This document shows positions 60,427 to 64,000 of a stretch of 64,000 bases of DNA, piece after piece; the first letter of the stretch is position 1; each line of letters opens with the position of its first letter. A program made the position numbers and the translations under genes. The notes under the pieces are model-generated. The model ran no database searches and was not told the DNA's origin. It saw only the letters and a program-made list of their open reading frames with translations. This DNA is from Paenalcaligenes sp052103955 (GTDB lineage Bacteria; Pseudomonadota; Gammaproteobacteria; Burkholderiales; Burkholderiaceae_B), in NCBI GenBank assembly GCA_052103955.1, contig JBQELO010000001.1, forward strand, positions 1 to 64,000, in the 5' to 3' direction.

Positions 60427-61464
60427 ATGCCCAGTCTTCACTACCTTCAGATCAGCGGTTCACACCATGATATTGGTGTGCAACTTGGAAAATTTGGTGC
60501 GCAGTCCGTACATAAGTACCTACTACACAGCGATGCGTGGTTACAGTTGCGCAAGTGGCTAGGGTCTTCGGAATTGCGCGCCATGCAAGAGCAGGTGCAA
60601 ACTCACTTCCCTACTATTTGGCAAGAAATTGAAGGCTTAGCCGAAGGCCTACAGCTTTCTATAGAAGAAACTTTTATGTGGAACTGCAGGGGTGATCTAT
60701 GGGCCATGGCACCCGATGGTTGCACTACCGTGTTGCAAGCAACACCCCCACACCGTCGTATTACGCATAACGAAGATGGCGACCCTGGCTTCTACGGCCA
60801 CTGCGGCATTGTTCATGCATCACCCGATGACGATACCGCCTTTGTATCGTTTGCCTACCCAGGTTCTATACCCGGCCACACCTTTGCCACCAATGCACAT
60901 CAATTGGTGATGACGGTCAATAACATTCGTTCATTGGATGCGAAGCCTGGTATTCCCCGCATGGTGTTGTGTAGAGCTATTCTGAGCCAACCAACGGTTG
61001 CCCTCGCCCTACGTCTGTTGAAAACGCATCAGCGCTCAGGTGCTTTTCACCTGAACCTATGCGATCCGTATAGTGCAATTAAAAGTGTGGAGTTCAACCG
61101 TGCTGGGGTATCGGTAGAAACTGTAGAGCATCTAGGCTTTCATGCTAACCATGCCATTCATGCTGCACAACGACACTACCCACAAATCATTACTGGCTCA
61201 TCGGGTTATAGACAACTACAGGGTGAACAGTTGTTAGAGCAGCCGCGCACCCAAGCCGGGAGTAGCGTTGATGCCCTAGCCATTTTGGGTAACCGCGATC
61301 ACGACACCTACCCTATATACCGGCGACAAGCCAACGATGGTGACAATGAAAACACCATGGCAACTGCCGACTTTGTGTTTGAAGGCCCCAACTTGAACTG
61401 GTCGGTGTACGACGACCCAACGCGTGCGCCCGTATTTTCGTTTACCGGTTTACAGCGTAGCTAA
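60427..61464 (+). CDS. C45-type acyltransferase/peptidase (isopenicillin N acyltransferase family)
   Basis: 345 residues of the Ntn-hydrolase family that includes acyl-CoA:6-aminopenicillanate acyltransferase. GSHHDIGVQLGKFGAQSV, LAEGLQLSIEETFMWNCRGD and DGCTTVLQ are visible; in this family the cysteine after DG becomes the N-terminal nucleophile after self-cleavage near residue 102. ITHNEDGDPGFYGH and TFATNAHQLVMTVNN are conserved. The likely activity is hydrolysis or transfer of an acyl group on an amino acid or a small amide. It is followed 9 bp later by the second RpiR gene, in one operon. The substrate is unknown. Confidence 0.87.
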   Translation: MPSLHYLQISGSHHDIGVQLGKFGAQSVHKYLLHSDAWLQLRKWLGSSELRAMQEQVQTHFPTIWQEIEGLAEGLQLSIEETFMWNCRGDLWAMAPDGCTTVLQATPPHRRITHNEDGDPGFYGHCGIVHASPDDDTAFVSFAYPGSIPGHTFATNAHQLVMTVNNIRSLDAKPGIPRMVLCRAILSQPTVALALRLLKTHQRSGAFHLNLCDPYSAIKSVEFNRAGVSVETVEHLGFHANHAIHAAQRHYPQIITGSSGYRQLQGEQLLEQPRTQAGSSVDALAILGNRDHDTYPIYRRQANDGDNENTMATADFVFEGPNLNWSVYDDPTRAPVFSFTGLQRS

Positions 61465-61473
61465 AGCGTAATC

Positions 61474-62400
61474 ATGATCGTTGCTTCTCGCCCTTCTTCT
61501 CTTCAAGCCTTACGCCAGTTGGCACACGACATCAGCCAACAAAATAGCCCTGTGCAGCTAGGCGAAAAAACGCTAGCGGCACTAGGCAGCATCTTGGCGC
61601 ACCCAGAAGATGCCGCATTGCTGTCCATCACCGAACTAGCACAGCGACTGAACATTAATGCCTCGTCGTTAACACGTTTGGTCAAAAAACTGGGCTTTGA
61701 TGGCTTTGCTGATTTTCAACGTTTGTTGCGCGATCACTTAACCACCCAAAGCTCGTCTTTTTACAGTGTGCAGGCCACACAATTACTCAATGCATCGCAG
61801 CCACATTCAGACCTACAGGCTGACGATGATGCGCTGGCACATGCCACCACCTTAGCCACAGAAGCCTGCCACAACATTCAGCACAGCCTACAACACTTGT
61901 CTGCCACAACCCTTACGGCGGCAGCGCAAGTGCTTGCTCACGCACCACGCGTGCGCATTCATGGCAAACGCCAATACAGTGCGCTGGCACAATTTCTTTG
62001 TTATGGGTTGGGACTACTACGCAATGATGTAGGGCTGCTAGACCCCGCAAACTTAGGGGCAGCCGAAGGCTTGGCACAGCTAGAAGCCGGTGACGTGCTG
62101 ATCACCGCCAGTGTCTATCCCTATACCCGCGAAGTGATTGCTGTTGCCGAACTGGCGGCCAAAGCAGGCATCACCGTTATTGCCCTAAGCGATCAAGAGC
62201 TATCACCGCTTGCCCGCGCTGCCACACATACCTTTTTAATTCCGCATCACAGCAGCTTTTTCAGCAACAGCATCAGTGCGTATTTTGTGTTCTCTGAAGC
62301 ACTGCTGAACCAAGTAGCCCGGGAATTAGACGCTAGCGCCATCACCGCCTTAGAAAAGCGCGAACACTATATTGCTGCCCTACAAATAGAGCAGCCCTGA
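61474..62400 (+). CDS. RpiR-family transcriptional regulator (second of two)
   Basis: 308 residues. Helix-turn-helix domain in about 30-95 (LLSITELAQRLNINASSLTRLVKKLGFDGFADFQ). SIS domain in about 150-285 (RVRIHGKRQYSALAQF, AGDVLITASVYPYTREVIAVAELAAKAGITVIALSD). It shares little wording with the first RpiR outside the domain cores, so it is not a recent duplicate. It is 9 bp after the C45 gene, and its stop lies inside a hairpin (62395-62429). It probably reads the intermediate of the same catabolic pathway. Confidence 0.9.
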   Translation: MIVASRPSSLQALRQLAHDISQQNSPVQLGEKTLAALGSILAHPEDAALLSITELAQRLNINASSLTRLVKKLGFDGFADFQRLLRDHLTTQSSSFYSVQATQLLNASQPHSDLQADDDALAHATTLATEACHNIQHSLQHLSATTLTAAAQVLAHAPRVRIHGKRQYSALAQFLCYGLGLLRNDVGLLDPANLGAAEGLAQLEAGDVLITASVYPYTREVIAVAELAAKAGITVIALSDQELSPLARAATHTFLIPHHSSFFSNSISAYFVFSEALLNQVARELDASAITALEKREHYIAALQIEQP

Positions 62401-62429
62401 GGTATTGCCGCATCACCAGCACCTCAGGG
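62395..62429 (+). terminator. Hairpin overlapping the second RpiR stop codon
   Basis: CCCTGAGGT and ACCTCAGGG form a perfect 9-bp stem around a 17-nt loop; the TGA stop is inside the left arm. No T-run follows, only a C-rich stretch, so termination is uncertain; it may also serve the convergent argE-like gene. Confidence 0.45.
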
Positions 62430-62460
62430 CCCCCTTCTTCACAACAACACCACTTATTGT

Positions 62461-63627
62461 TTATACGCTATGTTGGGCAAGGTGATTCGCCAGTTTCACC
62501 AGCATCGCATCACATGCCGCTAACTGCTGCACATGAATGAACTCATCTGGTTTGTGGCCTTGGTCCATACTGCCCGGACCGCAGACCACGGTGGGAATTC
62601 CGGCTTGTTCAAACAACCCACCTTCGGTACCAAACGCAACCGTACCAAAATCGTCAGACCCACTAATCAACGCCAGTAATTGTGCTGCAGCACTGTCTGG
62701 TGGTGTGACCAAACCGGGGTAGGCGCTTAACGGCTGCATCTCTATGCCGGTATCCGCTTGCACCGCTTGCATGGCTGGCACTAATTCTGTCTGTGCGTAC
62801 TGCTGCAATTCGTCGGCCACGGTTTGGGCATCGAAGTCGGGCAACGCTCGCACTTCAAAATCAAACTCGCACTCGGCAGGAACGATGTTTAAGGCCCTAC
62901 CACCTTTAATCACACCGGTTTGAATAGTGGAGTACGGTGGGTCAAAACGTGTATCCCACCATTCTGGCTGCGCCTGACGCTTACCCATTTCACCCAACCG
63001 ATTGATTAGCTGAGCGGCGTATTCAATAGCATTCACACCATAGGGTGCATAGGCGGAATGGCAGGCTGCACCTTTAATGCAGCAGCGCATGGCCAACTTA
63101 CCTTTATGGCCCAGTACGGGTTTCATTTCGGTAGGCTCACCAATCAAGCACAAACTGTATTTCAAGGGGCGTTTAGCCAGCTCGGCCAACATGGGGCGTA
63201 CGCCCAAGCAGCCAATTTCCTCGTCATAGGAAAACGCCAAATGAATGGGCGTTTTCAAGTCTGTGCTAGCAAACATGGGGACCGCAGCCAACACCGAAGC
63301 AATAAAGCCTTTCATATCGGCCGTGCCGCGCCCGTACAACTTACTGTCGTGTTCACTAAGCTGAAAAGGCTCTACCGTCCAGTTTTGGCCATCAACCGGC
63401 ACCACATCGGTGTGCCCAGACAGCACCACCCCGCCTCTGTCTTTAGGGCCGATGGTGGCAAACAAACTGGCTTTAGTGCCTTCAGCGTTGTGGAACAACT
63501 CACTTTCTACGCCATGACTCGCCAAGTAGTCACGCACAAACGTGATGAGTTCCAAGTTGGAATCACGACTGACGGTAGCAAAACCAATCAGTCGTTCCAA
63601 CACATCCCGGCTAGAGAGATTACTCAT
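62461..63627 (-). CDS. ArgE-type M20 deacylase (acetylornithine deacetylase family)
   Basis: 388 residues, zinc metallopeptidase. Metal and catalytic residues lie in VLSGHTDVVPVDG, YGRGTADMKGFIA, FSYDEEIGCLG, IGEPTEMKPV and GPGSMDQGHKPDEF. Close to ArgE, which removes the acetyl group of N-acetylornithine. Its place with a DUF1028 gene and the C45 gene, and not with arg genes, suggests a catabolic N-acyl amino acid deacylase instead. The start ATG overlaps the DUF1028 stop by 8 bp. It is convergent with the second RpiR gene. Confidence 0.9.
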   Translation of the reverse strand: MSNLSSRDVLERLIGFATVSRDSNLELITFVRDYLASHGVESELFHNAEGTKASLFATIGPKDRGGVVLSGHTDVVPVDGQNWTVEPFQLSEHDSKLYGRGTADMKGFIASVLAAVPMFASTDLKTPIHLAFSYDEEIGCLGVRPMLAELAKRPLKYSLCLIGEPTEMKPVLGHKGKLAMRCCIKGAACHSAYAPYGVNAIEYAAQLINRLGEMGKRQAQPEWWDTRFDPPYSTIQTGVIKGGRALNIVPAECEFDFEVRALPDFDAQTVADELQQYAQTELVPAMQAVQADTGIEMQPLSAYPGLVTPPDSAAAQLLALISGSDDFGTVAFGTEGGLFEQAGIPTVVCGPGSMDQGHKPDEFIHVQQLAACDAMLVKLANHLAQHSV

Positions 63628-64000
63628 CCCCAGGCACCCCGTAGCTAGGTGCTGCGGTAGGGTTCAAAGCGCGGGTTAAATAATCGTGCATTTGTGGCTT
63701 GTAGGCGTGCCATAGCGCTTCTAGCATGTCGATGGGCGCTTCATCCGCCCAATCTACACGCAAGTCCACCATAGGCCAACTTACATCACCCGCAATTTTT
63801 ATTGCTGCCGAATGTACTGGCCCTGCCTCACCACCTGCCGCCATTGCTGCTTGCATGGCTGCCAGCAATCTATCTGCCAACATACCGGTGGTGGTTTCAA
63901 ATGCCTTGGTCATGGCTTCAATCACCGCCTTGCTGGACAGCAGGTTACCTGCGGCAACGCACTGCTGTCCTTCAACGGCGTGATAAATACCCAATGCTTC
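63620..64000 (-). CDS. DUF1028 family protein, partial
   Basis: The C-terminal 126 residues of a gene that continues past the right edge. LGIYHAVEGQQCVAAGNLLSS, AMTKAFETTTGMLADRLLAAM, AAMAAGGEAGPVHSAAIKI and VDLRVDWADEAPIDML correspond to the second half of DUF1028 proteins, an Ntn-hydrolase-like family of uncertain activity often found next to peptidase and peptide-transport genes. It overlaps the M20 gene by 8 bp and so is in the same operon. Confidence 0.88.
   Translation of the reverse strand, partial: EALGIYHAVEGQQCVAAGNLLSSKAVIEAMTKAFETTTGMLADRLLAAMQAAMAAGGEAGPVHSAAIKIAGDVSWPMVDLRVDWADEAPIDMLEALWHAYKPQMHDYLTRALNPTAAPSYGVPGDE

Noticed and set aside
63058..63648. A 196-codon plus-strand frame antisense to the M20 deacylase gene
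   Set aside because: It is fully covered by a conserved metallopeptidase gene with all motifs, and its translation has no recognisable domain.
1..64000. tRNA, rRNA, CRISPR arrays, transposases or prophage genes
   Set aside because: I looked for T-loop patterns, regularly spaced repeats and transposase-like frames and saw none. A covariance-model scan would be needed to exclude small structured RNAs.

Overview
The window looks like a chromosomal segment of a betaproteobacterium of the Burkholderiales, most likely Alcaligenaceae. The genus is not certain; by eye the G+C is near 50%, lower than Bordetella or Achromobacter. The main support is the housekeeping block dsbC-ubiH family-mltA-apaG / rpe / gph-trpE-trpG-trpD-trpC-ung, an arrangement familiar from that order, plus rep, priA and hemE. 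I see no tRNA, rRNA, CRISPR array, insertion sequence or phage gene.

Region 1 (1-10.5 kb) is a sugar-acid catabolic island. A TRAP transporter (dctP, dctM, dctQ), a BDH2-like SDR dehydrogenase, a FadR-type regulator and a GlcD-type FAD oxidase lie on the minus strand. Divergent from them are a D-erythronate dehydrogenase (denD type), a 3-hydroxyisobutyrate dehydrogenase-family reductase and an IlvD/Edd-family aldonate dehydratase. A second GntR regulator is cut by the left edge. A single gabT and a dienelactone-hydrolase-like gene follow (10.7-12.9 kb).

Region 2 (12.9-29.8 kb) is a complete enterobactin-type catecholate siderophore locus: two IroE-like esterases, an ABC importer (permease, ATPase, binding protein), a phosphopantetheinyl transferase, EntE, a stand-alone aryl carrier protein, a C-A-PCP-TE NRPS with an exact serine code, an EntS-type exporter, a YncE-like periplasmic beta-propeller, EntC, a stand-alone isochorismatase and EntA. 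EntB is therefore split in two. A good Fur box precedes the biosynthetic operon. No outer-membrane receptor and no MbtH gene is present.

Region 3 (29.9-54.4 kb) is mostly core: a pseudoreceiver / winged-helix / degenerate-EAL regulator, the dsbC-apaG block, rpe, an EAL-CBS-GGDEF protein, gph, the trp operon with a trpL attenuator too short for routine gene calling, ung, a CoA-transferase, two very small ORFs behind a strong operator-loaded promoter, rep, priA, hemE, a second pseudoreceiver regulator and a cation-efflux pump. DnaA-box-like 9-mers lie between priA and hemE. A family of palindromic intergenic repeats of about 62-70 bp has three copies, at 29.8 and 44.0-44.3 kb.

Region 4 (53.8-64 kb) is accessory: ogt next to an Ada-like protein lacking the Ada N-terminal domain; an unusual in-frame fusion of a P-type ATPase fragment to an outer-membrane porin; and a catabolic locus with two RpiR regulators, a class III aminotransferase, a carboxymuconolactone-decarboxylase-like protein, a C45 acyltransferase/peptidase, an ArgE-type M20 deacylase and a DUF1028 protein cut by the right edge.
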